DNA of 64,000 bases, from assembly GCF_026625865.1 (NCBI RefSeq), contig NZ_CP113067.1:496001-560000 (forward strand). The letters run 5' to 3'. Source of the stretch: Microbacterium sp. SL75. GTDB taxonomy: Bacteria; Actinomycetota; Actinomycetes; Actinomycetales; Microbacteriaceae. The notes beneath the pieces were generated by a model that did no database searches, was not told the origin of the DNA, and saw only the letters and a program-made list of their open reading frames with translations. Both the position numbers and the translations under genes were made by a program. Below are positions 54,785-63,318 of the stretch, piece by piece (the stretch's first letter is position 1; every line of letters begins with the position of its first letter).

Positions 54785-54988
54785 ATGACGTACAGAGACC
54801 CCTACGACGACACGGCGCAGCCGATCTGCCCCTCGTGCGGCGTGACGATGCACCCGCTTCTCGAGCAGGGCGGCGGCGCCGACGAGTGCCGCGAGTGCGG
54901 GTTCCAGCTGGAGTGGTCCGCCCCGGGGCACGTCCGCGACGACGACGATGACGACCGACCCCGCGACCGCTGGGCCGACGAGTCCTAG
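54785..54988 (+). CDS. Small zinc-ribbon protein
   Basis: 67-aa protein with two CxxC pairs (ICPSCG and CRECG) separated by 15 residues, a compact zinc ribbon, and an acidic Asp-rich tail. It is common in Microbacteriaceae but of unknown role. The ATG at 54785 has GAGTGG upstream. Confidence 0.72.
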   Translation: MTYRDPYDDTAQPICPSCGVTMHPLLEQGGGADECRECGFQLEWSAPGHVRDDDDDDRPRDRWADES

Positions 54989-55109
54989 CCCCGAGCGACG
55001 CGTGTCGTCGCCGGAGCAGGTGGGCGACGAGAGCAGGCCGATTCCGTGCGGATCCACCTGCGCCCAGGGCAGCGCCCGTTCTCGTGGCGCGGATGCCGCG
55101 GCGGCGGCC

Positions 55110-56276
55110 TCAGCGTTCCAGGACGACCGCGAGACCCTGCCCGACACCGATGCAGATCGCGGCGACCGCGACACCCCCGCCTCGGCGCTTCAGCTCGTGC
55201 GCCGCGCGCGCGATGATGCGCCCGCCCGAGGCCCCCAGCGGGTGGCCGATCGCGATCGCTCCCCCGTTCTCGTTGAGGCGGGCGGGGTCGAGCTCGGTCC
55301 ACAGCTTCGCGCACGCCAGGGTCTGCGACGCGAATGCCTCGTTGAGCTCGACGAACGACACGTCGGCCCAGGTCTTGCCGGCGCGGGCGAGGGCGCGGTT
55401 GGCCGCCTCGACCGGGGCGACACCGAACACATCGGGGTCGTTGCCGAATGCGGCCCGACCCGCGATGCGCGCGAGGGGCTCGGCATCCAGGATCCCCTCC
55501 GCTCCCAGCAGCACTGCCGAGGCCCCGTCGTTGATGGGAGAGGAGTTCCCCGCCGTGACCGTGCCGTCCTTGCGGAAGGCAGGTCGCAGACCCGCGAGCA
55601 CCTCGGCGGTCGAATCGTCGCGGATGCCCTCGTCACGCGCGAGCGCGTGCCCCTCGACCTGCACGATCTCATCGTCGAAGCGTCCCTCTGCCCACGCAGC
55701 GGCAGCGAGACGGTGGCTGCGCGCGGCGAAAGCGTCCTGCTGCTCTCGAGAGATGTCGTAGATCTCGGCGAGCTTCTCGGCGCTCTCGCCGTTCGAGATC
55801 GTCCAGTCCGCCCTCAGACGCGGGTTGGTCATGCGCCAGCCGATCGAGGTGTTCCACATCGTCTGGTTCGCCGCGGGGAAGGGCCGCGGGCTCTTCTCGA
55901 CCACGAAGGGGGCACGGGTCATCGACTCGACGCCGCCGGCGAGGACGACGTCGGCATCGCCGACCTCGATCGCGCGGGAGCCCTGGATCACGGCATCCAG
56001 CGACGATCCGCACAGCCGGTTGATCGTCGTCCCGGGCACCGACGAGGGAAAGCCCGCCAGGAGGGCGCCGAAACGCGCGACGTTGCGGTTGTCCTCCCCC
56101 GCCTGGTTCGCATCGCCGAAGATCACGTCTTCGATGCGCGCGGGGTCGATACCGGTGCGCTCGACGACGGATGCCATGACGGTGGCCGCCAGGTCGTCGG
56201 GGCGCACGTCGGCGAAGGCCTTGCCGTGGCGCGCGAAGGGGGTGCGGACGGCGTCGTAGACGAAGGATGCGGGCAT
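55110..56276 (-). CDS. pcaF: 3-oxoadipyl-CoA / acetyl-CoA thiolase
   Basis: 388-aa thiolase. The acyl-carrying Cys is at 89 (NRLCGSSLDA), with GVESMTRAPFV, NEAFASQ, GHPLGASGGR and the second Cys in AICIGVGQG. In the IclR-pcaI-pcaJ operon it is best read as the beta-ketoadipate pathway thiolase, splitting beta-ketoadipyl-CoA to succinyl-CoA and acetyl-CoA; a general acetoacetyl-CoA thiolase is the alternative. The start follows pcaJ by three bases. Confidence 0.88.
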   Translation of the reverse strand: MPASFVYDAVRTPFARHGKAFADVRPDDLAATVMASVVERTGIDPARIEDVIFGDANQAGEDNRNVARFGALLAGFPSSVPGTTINRLCGSSLDAVIQGSRAIEVGDADVVLAGGVESMTRAPFVVEKSPRPFPAANQTMWNTSIGWRMTNPRLRADWTISNGESAEKLAEIYDISREQQDAFAARSHRLAAAAWAEGRFDDEIVQVEGHALARDEGIRDDSTAEVLAGLRPAFRKDGTVTAGNSSPINDGASAVLLGAEGILDAEPLARIAGRAAFGNDPDVFGVAPVEAANRALARAGKTWADVSFVELNEAFASQTLACAKLWTELDPARLNENGGAIAIGHPLGASGGRIIARAAHELKRRGGGVAVAAICIGVGQGLAVVLER

Positions 56277-56279
56277 GTC

Positions 56280-56918
56280 TCAGGCCTCCAGGCTCAGACC
56301 GAGCAGGGACTCGATCTCTTCGTGCGTGTTGTCGCCGAAAAGCTCCCGCACGCGGAAGCCGTCGGGGGTGACGTCGAAGACGCCGTGGTCGGTGTAGACC
56401 CGCGACACGCAGCCCACGCCCGTGAGGGGATAGCTGCAGGCGGCGACGAGCTTGGGCTCGCCGCCCTTGGTGAGCAGGTCGGTCATGACGTAGACGTCTT
56501 TCGCGCCGATCGCGAGGTCCATGGCGCCGCCCACCGCGGGGATGGCGCCGGGCTCGCCGGTCGACCAGTTGGCGAGATCGCCGCCGGCCGACACCTGGAA
56601 CGCCCCCAGCACGCACACGTCGAGGTGCCCGCCGCGCATCATCGCGAACGAGTCGGCGTGGTGGAAGTACGCAGCCCCCGCGAGCGCGGTGACCGGCTGC
56701 TTGCCCGCGTTGATGAGGTCGGGGTCGATGCGCCCGCGCTCGGGAGCGGGGCCCATGCCGAGCATGCCGTTCTCGGTGTGCAGGACGATCTCGAGTCCCG
56801 CCGGCAGGTAGTCGGCGACCAGGGTCGGAGCACCGATGCCGAGGTTGACGACCGCGCCCTCGGGAATGTCGGATGCCACGCGGGCGGCGAGATCGCGCCG
56901 CGAGATGCGAGTTGTCAT
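56280..56918 (-). CDS. pcaJ: 3-oxoacid (3-oxoadipate) CoA-transferase subunit B
   Basis: 212-aa family I CoA-transferase subunit. The catalytic Glu is at 49 in HTENGMLGMGP, with NLGIGAPTLVADYL before it and GGAMDLAIGAKDVYVMTDLL after. It forms a heterodimer with the upstream subunit and activates beta-ketoadipate (or acetoacetate) with succinyl-CoA. Its ATG overlaps the pcaI stop. Confidence 0.9.
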   Translation of the reverse strand: MTTRISRRDLAARVASDIPEGAVVNLGIGAPTLVADYLPAGLEIVLHTENGMLGMGPAPERGRIDPDLINAGKQPVTALAGAAYFHHADSFAMMRGGHLDVCVLGAFQVSAGGDLANWSTGEPGAIPAVGGAMDLAIGAKDVYVMTDLLTKGGEPKLVAACSYPLTGVGCVSRVYTDHGVFDVTPDGFRVRELFGDNTHEEIESLLGLSLEA

Positions 56919-57658
56919 TTCTCCTCCTCGGATGCCAGAGCCCGGCCCTCGATGTCGACGCCGCCCACGAACGCGCCGTCGCGGAGCCATGCGCGCTCCC
57001 CGACCGCGACCACGCGATCGACGTAGAGCCCCGGGGTGACGACCGACTCGGGATCGAGCGAGCCGAGCTCGACGATCTCGTCGACCTGAACGATCGTGGT
57101 GGCCGCAGCCGCGGCCATGATGGGGCCGAAGTTGCGTGCGGTCTCGCGATAGACGAGGTTGCCCCAGCGGTCGGCGGCGCGGGCGCTGATCAGGGCGGCA
57201 TCCGCACGGATGGGGTACTCGAGCACGTAGTCGCGGCCGTCGATGCGCCGCGTCTCTTTGCCCTCGGCGAGCTGCGTCCCGAAGCCGGTGGGGGTGAAGA
57301 ACCCGCCGATGCCGGCGCCGGCGGCGCGGATGCGCTCGGCGAGATTGCCCTGCGGCACGAGCTCGAGCTCGACCTTGCCGTCGCGGTACAGCCCGTCGAA
57401 GACCCACGAGTCGCTCTGGCGCGGGAAGGAGCAGATCATCTTGCGCACCTGCCCGGCCGCGAGCAGCGCGGCCAAGCCGGTGTCGCCGTTGCCCGCGTTG
57501 TTGTTGACGACGGTGAGATCGCGCGCGCCGTGCGCGATGAGCGCGTCGATCAGCTCGACGGGCTGACCCGCGCGGCCGAAGCCGCCGATCATCACGGTCG
57601 CGCCGTCGGCGATCCCGGCGACGGCCGACGCGAGGTCGGGGACGGTCTTGTCGATCAT
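56915..57658 (-). CDS. pcaI: 3-oxoacid (3-oxoadipate) CoA-transferase subunit A
   Basis: 247-aa subunit A with the oxyanion segment MIGGFGRAGQPVELIDALI (23-41), VVNNNAGNGDTGLAALL and GGFFTPTGFGTQLAEGKE. The ATG at 57658 has AAGGA eight bases upstream. First gene of pcaIJF, directly after the operator at 57675-57710. Confidence 0.9.
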   Translation of the reverse strand: MIDKTVPDLASAVAGIADGATVMIGGFGRAGQPVELIDALIAHGARDLTVVNNNAGNGDTGLAALLAAGQVRKMICSFPRQSDSWVFDGLYRDGKVELELVPQGNLAERIRAAGAGIGGFFTPTGFGTQLAEGKETRRIDGRDYVLEYPIRADAALISARAADRWGNLVYRETARNFGPIMAAAAATTIVQVDEIVELGSLDPESVVTPGLYVDRVVAVGERAWLRDGAFVGGVDIEGRALASEEEK

Positions 57659-57674
57659 GCGGAGCATCCTTGCT

Positions 57675-57710
57675 TGTTCGCCCTGCGTACACACGTACGT
57701 TATGCGAACA
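57675..57710. promoter_or_regulatory. 36-bp nested dyad before pcaI (IclR operator candidate)
   Basis: Two inverted repeats share one centre (57692.5): TGTTCGC...GCGAACA on the outside and CGTAC-ACAC-GTACG inside. The dyad spans the pcaI promoter region in the 112-bp gap after the IclR gene, so IclR-type binding and control of pcaIJF is likely. Confidence 0.7.
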
Positions 57711-57770
57711 GGATACGCCGACCACCGCGAAGACGGCAAGGGAGGACCGCTGTGGGCCCGCTGCCGGGAT

Positions 57771-58532
57771 TCAGACCAGGCGAAGGTCCGCGTCGATCTC
57801 GGCCGCGGCGGCCCGCAGTGCCGGCAGGCACCGCTCTCGCCACTCGTCCGCGCCACCGCGGGAACTGGCCGAGATGTTCACCGCCGCAACCACCGCCCCG
57901 GAGCGGTCGTGAACGGGCGCCGCGAGGGAGCGCAGCCCCTCTTCGAGCTCGCCGTCCACGAGAGCCCACCCCTGAGCACGCACCGCCTCGAGCTCGACGG
58001 CGATCGCATCGACGTCCGTCCGCGTGCGCGGGGTGAGAGGGGCCGGGTGCGAGGCGGCCACGATCTCTCGCGCGTCGGCGTCGGGAAGCGCCGCGAGCAG
58101 CACGCGCCCCATGCTGGTCGCGTAGGCGGGGAAACGCGTGCCGATCGTGATGCCGACGCTCATGATCCGTCGCGTGGGAACGCGGGCGACGTAGACGATG
58201 TCGGCCCCGTCGAGCACGGCCGACGAGACACTCTCCCCCACCTCGCGCGACAGACGCTCGAGATGCGGCTGGGCCAGCGCCGGCAGCGAGAGCGCAGAGA
58301 GATAGCTGAAGCCGAGCTCGAGAACGCGCGGCGTCAGCGAAAAGACCCGACCGTCGGCGCGCACGTAACCCAGGGTCTCGAGCGTCTGGAGGAACCGGCG
58401 GGCCGCGGCACGGGTCAGATCGGCGCGGCGGGCGACGTCGCTGAGGGTCAGCGCCGGGTTCTCGGCGTCGAAGGAGCGGATCACCTCAAGACCGCGAGCG
58501 AGGGATTGGACGAACTCTCCCGAATCACTCAC
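57771..58532 (-). CDS. IclR family transcriptional regulator (PcaR-like)
   Basis: 253-aa IclR protein. The winged-helix domain covers about 8-70 (LTLSDVARRADLTRAAARRF) and the ligand domain about 80-250 (RRIMSVGITIGTRFPAYATS, then SMGRVLLAALPD). GTG 58532 has TAGGGT seven bases upstream and is taken as a leaderless start; GTG 58541 is an alternative. Adjacent to pcaIJF, it fits a PcaR role. Confidence 0.9.
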   Translation of the reverse strand: MSDSGEFVQSLARGLEVIRSFDAENPALTLSDVARRADLTRAAARRFLQTLETLGYVRADGRVFSLTPRVLELGFSYLSALSLPALAQPHLERLSREVGESVSSAVLDGADIVYVARVPTRRIMSVGITIGTRFPAYATSMGRVLLAALPDADAREIVAASHPAPLTPRTRTDVDAIAVELEAVRAQGWALVDGELEEGLRSLAAPVHDRSGAVVAAVNISASSRGGADEWRERCLPALRAAAAEIDADLRLV

Positions 58533-58539
58533 GCGGCTC

Positions 58540-58545
58540 ACCCTA
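58540..58545 (-). promoter_or_regulatory. Leaderless -10 box of the IclR gene (TAGGGT)
   Basis: TAGGGT on the minus strand, seven bases before GTG 58532. Confidence 0.45.
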
Positions 58546-58628
58546 TCGGGGCGCCGTGAGGACCTCGTGCGGGAACGCGTCGGAGAGAAGCGAAAGCCGC
58601 CCCGGAGGACGGCTTTGCGGCGAATCTG

Positions 58629-58702
58629 TAGCGGGAGCGGGGCTTGAACCCGCGACCTCACGATTATGAGTCGTGCGCTCTCACCAACTGAGCTACCCCG
58701 CC
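58629..58702 (-). tRNA. tRNA-Met (CAT anticodon, elongator type)
   Basis: 74-nt cloverleaf: acceptor GGCGGGG pairs with TCCCGCT (G-T wobbles at both ends), D-arm AGCTCAGTTGGTGAGAGC, anticodon arm CACGA-CTCATAA-TCGTG, T-arm GCGGGTTCAAGCCCCGC, discriminator A, no encoded CCA. The D-loop and acceptor favour elongator Met over the CAT-anticodon tRNA-Ile. Confidence 0.9.
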
Positions 58703-58736
58703 GCACGGCATCCTGGATTCAGATGAGGATGCCTTG

Positions 58737-58808
58737 AGCCCCGAGTCAGGATTGAACTGACGACCCCTTCCTTACCATGGAAGTGCTCTGCCACTGAGCT
58801 ATCGGGGC
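58737..58808 (-). tRNA. tRNA-Thr (GGT anticodon)
   Basis: 72-nt cloverleaf with acceptor GCCCCGA / TCGGGGC, D-arm AGCTCAGTGGCAGAGC, anticodon arm CTTCC-ATGGTAA-GGAAG, T-arm GTCAGTTCAATCCTGAC, discriminator T. It lies 34 bp upstream of tRNA-Met on the same strand, so both may be one transcript. Confidence 0.93.
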
Positions 58809-58875
58809 GTACCCGGATCGCTCCGGGCAACTAGAAGAGAATATCAGACCTCGACACTCTCTTACGAATCGAGCC

Positions 58876-60474
58876 TTAGCCGCCGGCGTGCTGACGCAGC
58901 CACGCGATGGGGTCGATCGGGGTCGTGCCGTTCTGGAGGATCTCGACGTGCGTGTGCGCGCCGAACGATCGACCCGTGTTGCCGGTGCGTCCGAGGAACT
59001 GGCCGACGTGCACCTTCTCGCCCGGGGTGACCTGGAGCGAGCCGTACTGCATGTGGCCGTAGCGGCTCGAGACGAGCTGTCCGTCGATCACGTGGTCGAT
59101 CAGCACGGTCACCCCGAAGGCGCCACCCTGCTCGGTCGCGATACGGACGGTGCCGTCGGCGATCGCCTGCACGGGCGCACCCTCGCCGGGCACGAAGTCG
59201 GCACCCTCGTGGAAGCCGCCGTCGCGCATGCCGAAGCCGTACGAGATCGAGACGCCGACCGCGAAGGGCCATTGGATGGGCGACGTCGGATTGTTGACGT
59301 AGAAGTTCGTGGGGTACTTGATGCCCGAGTCGACGGCCATCTTGGAGTACGTGGTGGCGCTGTAGCCGTCGGCGCGGTCGACGACCGCGGCCTGCGACTG
59401 GGCCGGGGCGACGTACGCCTGGATCGCCCCGTCGGACGAGGCGACGTCTCCGCCGACCGCGAGACGCGTGGTCGCGGTGTCGGCGACCGGAGCGGTGATG
59501 CTGTCGGTGCCGCTCGCCGAGGCGATGGCGCTGACCGGCATGGTCATGCCCACGGTGAGGAGTCCGACGACGCCCATGACGCCGACCGAGAACGAGGTCG
59601 CGGCGATGCGGCGGACGTTGCGGCGGGTGCGGGGAGCGGCCGCGGCGGGCAGCCCCTCCGACACCGGCTCAGGAGCGGGGGTGACGGGAGCCGCCTGCTG
59701 CGTGGGCGTCTCGCCGGTGAAAGAGAACAGGCGCGCGGCGGTGGCGAATTCATCGGCCACGGTGTCGTCAGCGGGGAACGCGGCGGCGACGGGCTGCTCG
59801 ATAGCGGCCTGTTCGAGCGGCTTCGACGCGCGCGCCGCGGCCGGCTCGGCGGCAGCGACGACCGGCTCGGCCACAGCCTCGTCGGCGGTCGAGTCGAGGA
59901 TGACCGACGCCTGGGGGCGACGGCGCGACCGACGGCTCACGGGAAGAGTGATGGGCGAGGTCGGAAGGGACACCGGGGTGGTGGCGACGGCGCCGTCCGC
60001 GCTCTGCAGGATGACGGCGACGTCGTCGGCACGACGCTGCTCGTCGACGACGGTGACGTCGAGGGCGTCGGAGGCCGCGGCATCCGGAGTCTGCTCGGCG
60101 GGAGCCGCGGCGGCGGCGCGAGGCGGCAGCGTGGGCTCGATGGTCGCGGCGATGACGGTGCCGACGACGGCAGCGGCGACGCTCTCGATCAGCTCGGACT
60201 GAGAGGCGGCGTCGGCGTCGACCGGGGCGGGGTCGGCGCCCTGCGGCTCGGCGGCGGGGGCCTCGAGCGTGGCGACGGGGGTCTCGCTCGCGGAGCGACG
60301 GCGCATCTCGGCTCGGGTCAGCCGGGGGGTCGTCTCGGGAGCGGGCGTGGGGAGGGGGCGACGAGACCGTCGGGTGACGGCGGGCTCAGTCTCAGAGGCT
60401 TCTGACGGCAACGCGGAAGGGCTCTCGTGTCGTGTCGCGAACGCGACGGCTTCGGGCTGTAGGGGCTTGGCCAT
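58876..60474 (-). CDS. M23 family metallopeptidase (LytM-type, membrane-anchored)
   Basis: 532-aa protein. A long Ala/Pro-rich low-complexity cytoplasmic part (about 1-285) is followed by one membrane helix (about 291-315) and an extracellular M23 domain. Zinc ligands are His 422 and Asp 426 (GFHEGADF) and His 509 in AHTHVEI (His 507 catalytic). It probably cuts peptidoglycan cross-links near division or growth sites; unlike regulatory LytM proteins the zinc site is intact. Starts at ATG 60474. Confidence 0.88.
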   Translation of the reverse strand: MAKPLQPEAVAFATRHESPSALPSEASETEPAVTRRSRRPLPTPAPETTPRLTRAEMRRRSASETPVATLEAPAAEPQGADPAPVDADAASQSELIESVAAAVVGTVIAATIEPTLPPRAAAAAPAEQTPDAAASDALDVTVVDEQRRADDVAVILQSADGAVATTPVSLPTSPITLPVSRRSRRRPQASVILDSTADEAVAEPVVAAAEPAAARASKPLEQAAIEQPVAAAFPADDTVADEFATAARLFSFTGETPTQQAAPVTPAPEPVSEGLPAAAAPRTRRNVRRIAATSFSVGVMGVVGLLTVGMTMPVSAIASASGTDSITAPVADTATTRLAVGGDVASSDGAIQAYVAPAQSQAAVVDRADGYSATTYSKMAVDSGIKYPTNFYVNNPTSPIQWPFAVGVSISYGFGMRDGGFHEGADFVPGEGAPVQAIADGTVRIATEQGGAFGVTVLIDHVIDGQLVSSRYGHMQYGSLQVTPGEKVHVGQFLGRTGNTGRSFGAHTHVEILQNGTTPIDPIAWLRQHAGG

Positions 60475-60559
60475 CTCCGCAGGTTCGGGTTGCGGAAGAT
60501 AACGAACTGGTAAACACCCTACCTCGGCTGATCTGAGAATGCCATGGGCGCGGCCCCTG

Positions 60560-61357
60560 TCACCGCTCGTAGTCGAGGAGCGGCTCGAGACGGCGGTAGA
60601 ACTCCGGCCCCGCGGCGATCACCATGCCGTTGCCGGGGCGTCCGCCGGGCGCTCCCCCGACGACTCCGCCCGCTTCGGCGACCAGCAGCGCGCCGGCGGC
60701 GTGATCCCACGGCTGCGTGCCGCGCTCGTAATACGCGTCGACGCGACCGGCGGCCACCGAGGCCAGATCGAGGGACGCCGCGCCGATACGGCGCACGTCA
60801 CGGGCGATCGGCATGACACGCGACAGCTGCTCCAGGGCCGGACCGTGGGTCTCGGGGTTATACCCGAAACCGGTGGCGACGAGTCCCCCGGCGGGGCCCA
60901 CCTCGGCGACCGACAGGCGCTGGTCGCCGAGCCAGGCACCTCCACCGCGCGAGGCACGGAAGAGCTCGCCCGTCACGGGGTTGAAGACCGCCCCGGCGAG
61001 CGCGGTCCACGACGCGGTCTCAGCGGTGCCCTCGACAGCGGCGATGCTCACGGCCCAGGCCGGGATTCCGTAGGCGTAGTTGACGGTGCCGTCGATCGGG
61101 TCGACAACCCACGTGATGCCGCTCGTTCCCTCTTCGGCCCCGGATTCCTCGCCGAAGAAGCCGTCGTCCGGACGCTCTCGCGCGAGCTCCGCGCGAATGA
61201 AGGCCTCGACCTCGCGGTCGGCGGCGGTGACGATGTCGGCGGCGGCCGATTTGGTCGCGGCGACCGTCACGCCCTCGCGACGGCGACGGTGGGCGAGTTC
61301 ACCGGCCTCCCGAGCGATACGCGTGGCGATCTCAAGCAGGTCGGCTGCGGAAGTCAT
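60560..61357 (-). CDS. Inositol monophosphatase family protein
   Basis: 265-aa IMPase-fold phosphatase with metal-site motifs EES (70-72), DPIDGT (86-91) and WDHAAGALLVAEAGG. It may act on inositol-1-phosphate or histidinol phosphate. The ATG at 61357 has TAGCCT seven bases upstream, a leaderless geometry, and is divergent from the next gene. Confidence 0.9.
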   Translation of the reverse strand: MTSAADLLEIATRIAREAGELAHRRRREGVTVAATKSAAADIVTAADREVEAFIRAELARERPDDGFFGEESGAEEGTSGITWVVDPIDGTVNYAYGIPAWAVSIAAVEGTAETASWTALAGAVFNPVTGELFRASRGGGAWLGDQRLSVAEVGPAGGLVATGFGYNPETHGPALEQLSRVMPIARDVRRIGAASLDLASVAAGRVDAYYERGTQPWDHAAGALLVAEAGGVVGGAPGGRPGNGMVIAAGPEFYRRLEPLLDYER

Positions 61358-61364
61358 GGCATCC

Positions 61365-61413
61365 AGGCTACGTGCGCCACCCCCTTCGGCGAATTCGCCG
61401 CTGTCGTTAGCGT
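61365..61413. promoter_or_regulatory. Paired leaderless -10 boxes of IMPase and desaturase-like genes
   Basis: TAGCCT (61365-61370, minus strand) is seven bases from the IMPase ATG. TAGCGT (61408-61413, plus strand) is six bases from the desaturase ATG and has TTCGGC 17 bases further up as a -35 candidate. The two starts are only 62 bases apart. Confidence 0.55.
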
Positions 61414-61419
61414 GGGCTC

Positions 61420-63003
61420 ATGACCGCTTCGGATTCTCGCCGGTACGACGTCGTCATCGTGGGGGGCGGGCACAACGCCCTCGTCGCCGCGGCCTACCTC
61501 GCCCGGGCAGGGCGCAGCGTGGTGGTGATCGAGAGATCGGATGCCGTGGGCGGCGCCGCCGTGTCGGAGCGCCCGTGGGCGGGTGTCGATGCGCGCCTGT
61601 CGCGCTACTCGTACCTGGTGAGCCTGCTGCCGCAGAAGGTCATCGACGACCTGGGTCTGCGCGTCGACCTGCGCCGCCGCCGCTACTCCTCCTACACACC
61701 CGACCCCGCCGATCCCACGCGCGGGATCCTCGTCGATACGCGGGATGCCGAGGCGACGGCCGCCTCGTTCGCGCGCACCCTCGGCGACGCCGACGAGGCC
61801 GAACGCTTCGCGGCGTTCGGCGAGCGCCTCGCCCCGGTGGCCCGGGCGGTCTTCCCGACGATGACCGAGCCGCTGCCCACGGCGGACGAACTGCGCGAAC
61901 GCGTGGGCGACGACGAGCTGTGGGACGCCCTCACCACCCGCCCGCTCAGCGACCTGCTGCGCTCTTCCTTCGACAGCGATCTGGTGCGCGGTATCGCCCT
62001 CACCGACGCGCTCATCGGCACCTTCGCCTCGTCCGACGCCCCCTCCCTCGCGCAGAACCGCTGCTTCCTCTACCACGTGATCGGCGGCGGGACGGGAGAT
62101 TGGGACGTCCCCGTGGGTGGCATGGGCGCGGTCACGGCCGAACTCGAACGCGCCGCTCGCGAAGCGGGGGCCGAGATCGTCACGGGGGTCGAGGTGATCT
62201 CGATCTCGCCCGACGGCGACGTGCACACCATGACCGACCGCTCCGACGTCTTCCACGGCGACCTCGTGCTCAGCGGGGTCGGCCGCGCCGTCCTCGACCG
62301 CCTGCTGACTGCGGGCGGCGCCGCCACGACGGGGGCGGAGGAGCCGGAGGGTGCGCAGGTCAAGGTCAACATGCTGCTCTCGCGGCTGCCCCGTCTCCGA
62401 GACGAATCGGTGACCCCCGAGGCCGCCTTCTCGGGCACCTTCCACGTCAACGAGACCATGACCCAGTTGGATGCCGCTCACGTGGCGGCATCCGGAGGGC
62501 TCATCCCGGAGCCTCTCCCGGTCGAGATCTACTGCCACTCGCTCACCGACCCGTCCATCCTCGGTGAGGAGCTGCGCGCGTCGGGCGCACAGACGCTCAC
62601 GATGTTCGGCCTGCAGGTGCCGCACCGTCTCATCGCCGACACCGACCCGGTCGCCGCGGGAGCACGACTGCTGGCCGCCGCCCAGGCCTCGCTGGAGTCG
62701 GTGCTCGCCGAGCCGCTGCGCGACTGCATCCTGCGGGCGCCCGACGGACGGCTCTGCATCGAGGCACGCACGACCAGCGACCTCGAAGCCACGCTCAACA
62801 TGGCCGGCGGCGACATCTTCCACGGCGCCCTGTCGTGGCCGTGGCTCGACGCGCCCGCCGACTCCCCCGCCGCGCGCTGGGGAGTGGCGACGCCGCACGC
62901 GCGGGTCTTGCTGTGCGGTTCGAGCGCTCAGCGCGGTGGAGCGGTGAGCGGCATCGGGGGTCAGAACGCGGCGATGGCGGCGTTGGAGATCCTCGGTCGG
63001 TGA
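61420..63003 (+). CDS. Phytoene desaturase-like FAD-dependent oxidoreductase
   Basis: 527-aa flavoprotein of the CrtI/amine-oxidase type. The FAD-binding motif is VIVGGGHNALVAAAYLARAG (12-31) with the following VIERSDAVGGAA; PVGGMGAVTAELERAARE and a C-terminal GSSAQRGGAVSGIGGQNAA complete the fold. The group includes carotenoid desaturases and pyridine nucleotide-disulfide-like dehydrogenases of unknown substrate. The gene is solitary, with no carotenoid genes nearby, so a different substrate is likely. Confidence 0.83.
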   Translation: MTASDSRRYDVVIVGGGHNALVAAAYLARAGRSVVVIERSDAVGGAAVSERPWAGVDARLSRYSYLVSLLPQKVIDDLGLRVDLRRRRYSSYTPDPADPTRGILVDTRDAEATAASFARTLGDADEAERFAAFGERLAPVARAVFPTMTEPLPTADELRERVGDDELWDALTTRPLSDLLRSSFDSDLVRGIALTDALIGTFASSDAPSLAQNRCFLYHVIGGGTGDWDVPVGGMGAVTAELERAAREAGAEIVTGVEVISISPDGDVHTMTDRSDVFHGDLVLSGVGRAVLDRLLTAGGAATTGAEEPEGAQVKVNMLLSRLPRLRDESVTPEAAFSGTFHVNETMTQLDAAHVAASGGLIPEPLPVEIYCHSLTDPSILGEELRASGAQTLTMFGLQVPHRLIADTDPVAAGARLLAAAQASLESVLAEPLRDCILRAPDGRLCIEARTTSDLEATLNMAGGDIFHGALSWPWLDAPADSPAARWGVATPHARVLLCGSSAQRGGAVSGIGGQNAAMAALEILGR

Positions 63004-63025
63004 GGACCGGGGCCGGGGCCTCCCA

Positions 63026-63108
63026 CCGTCCTGCGGAGGTTCTGCGCGACACACCGCTCAGGCCCTCACCGTGCCCGGCGTGTCACCGCCGAACTCCGCA
63101 CGACGGTC
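63026..63108. repeat. 83-bp nested palindrome, single copy (R8)
   Basis: Arms CCGTCCTGCGGAGGTTC and GAACTCCGCACGACGG with inner GACACACCG / CCGGCGTGTC, 22 bases after the desaturase stop. Its right end overlaps the start of the pseudogene remnant. Confidence 0.8.
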
Positions 63109-63300
63109 CGCCATGGGCGCGGAGCGTCTCGACGATCTGGACGACGGCATCCATCAATGCCGGCGTCGACGGCCCGGCGTAGCCGAACACGACCGGCCGC
63201 CGGGGCGGGTCGACAGGTACCCCTCCCCCGCGAAGATCTCGTACGCGGCGACCGCGGTCCCGCGGCGTCGGGAACGGCGTAGCCGCCACCCGGATCCTCG
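63108..63300 (-). pseudogene. Decayed GntR/MocR-type regulator remnant
   Basis: On the minus strand one frame reads RGTAVAAYEIFAGEGYLSTR (about 63261-63202), which matches the winged-helix end of GntR/MocR proteins (usually VSRGTVVAAYEQLxAEGYL). After a one-base frame change it reads FGYAGPSTPALMDAVVQIVE and stops near 63085, a plausible C-terminal end of a MocR aminotransferase domain. The roughly 350-residue middle is missing, so this is a deletion remnant. It lies between palindrome copies R8 and R9. Confidence 0.5.
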
Positions 63301-63318
63301 ACGTGCCTGTCGTGCGCG

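Noticed and set aside
54989..55109. A further palindrome copy between the zinc-ribbon gene and pcaF
   Set aside because: CCGTGCGGAT is present but no matching second arm or inner stem could be found.
58629..58702. tRNA-Ile with lysidine-modified CAT anticodon
   Set aside because: Acceptor and D-arm sequences fit elongator tRNA-Met better; the final choice needs a covariance model.
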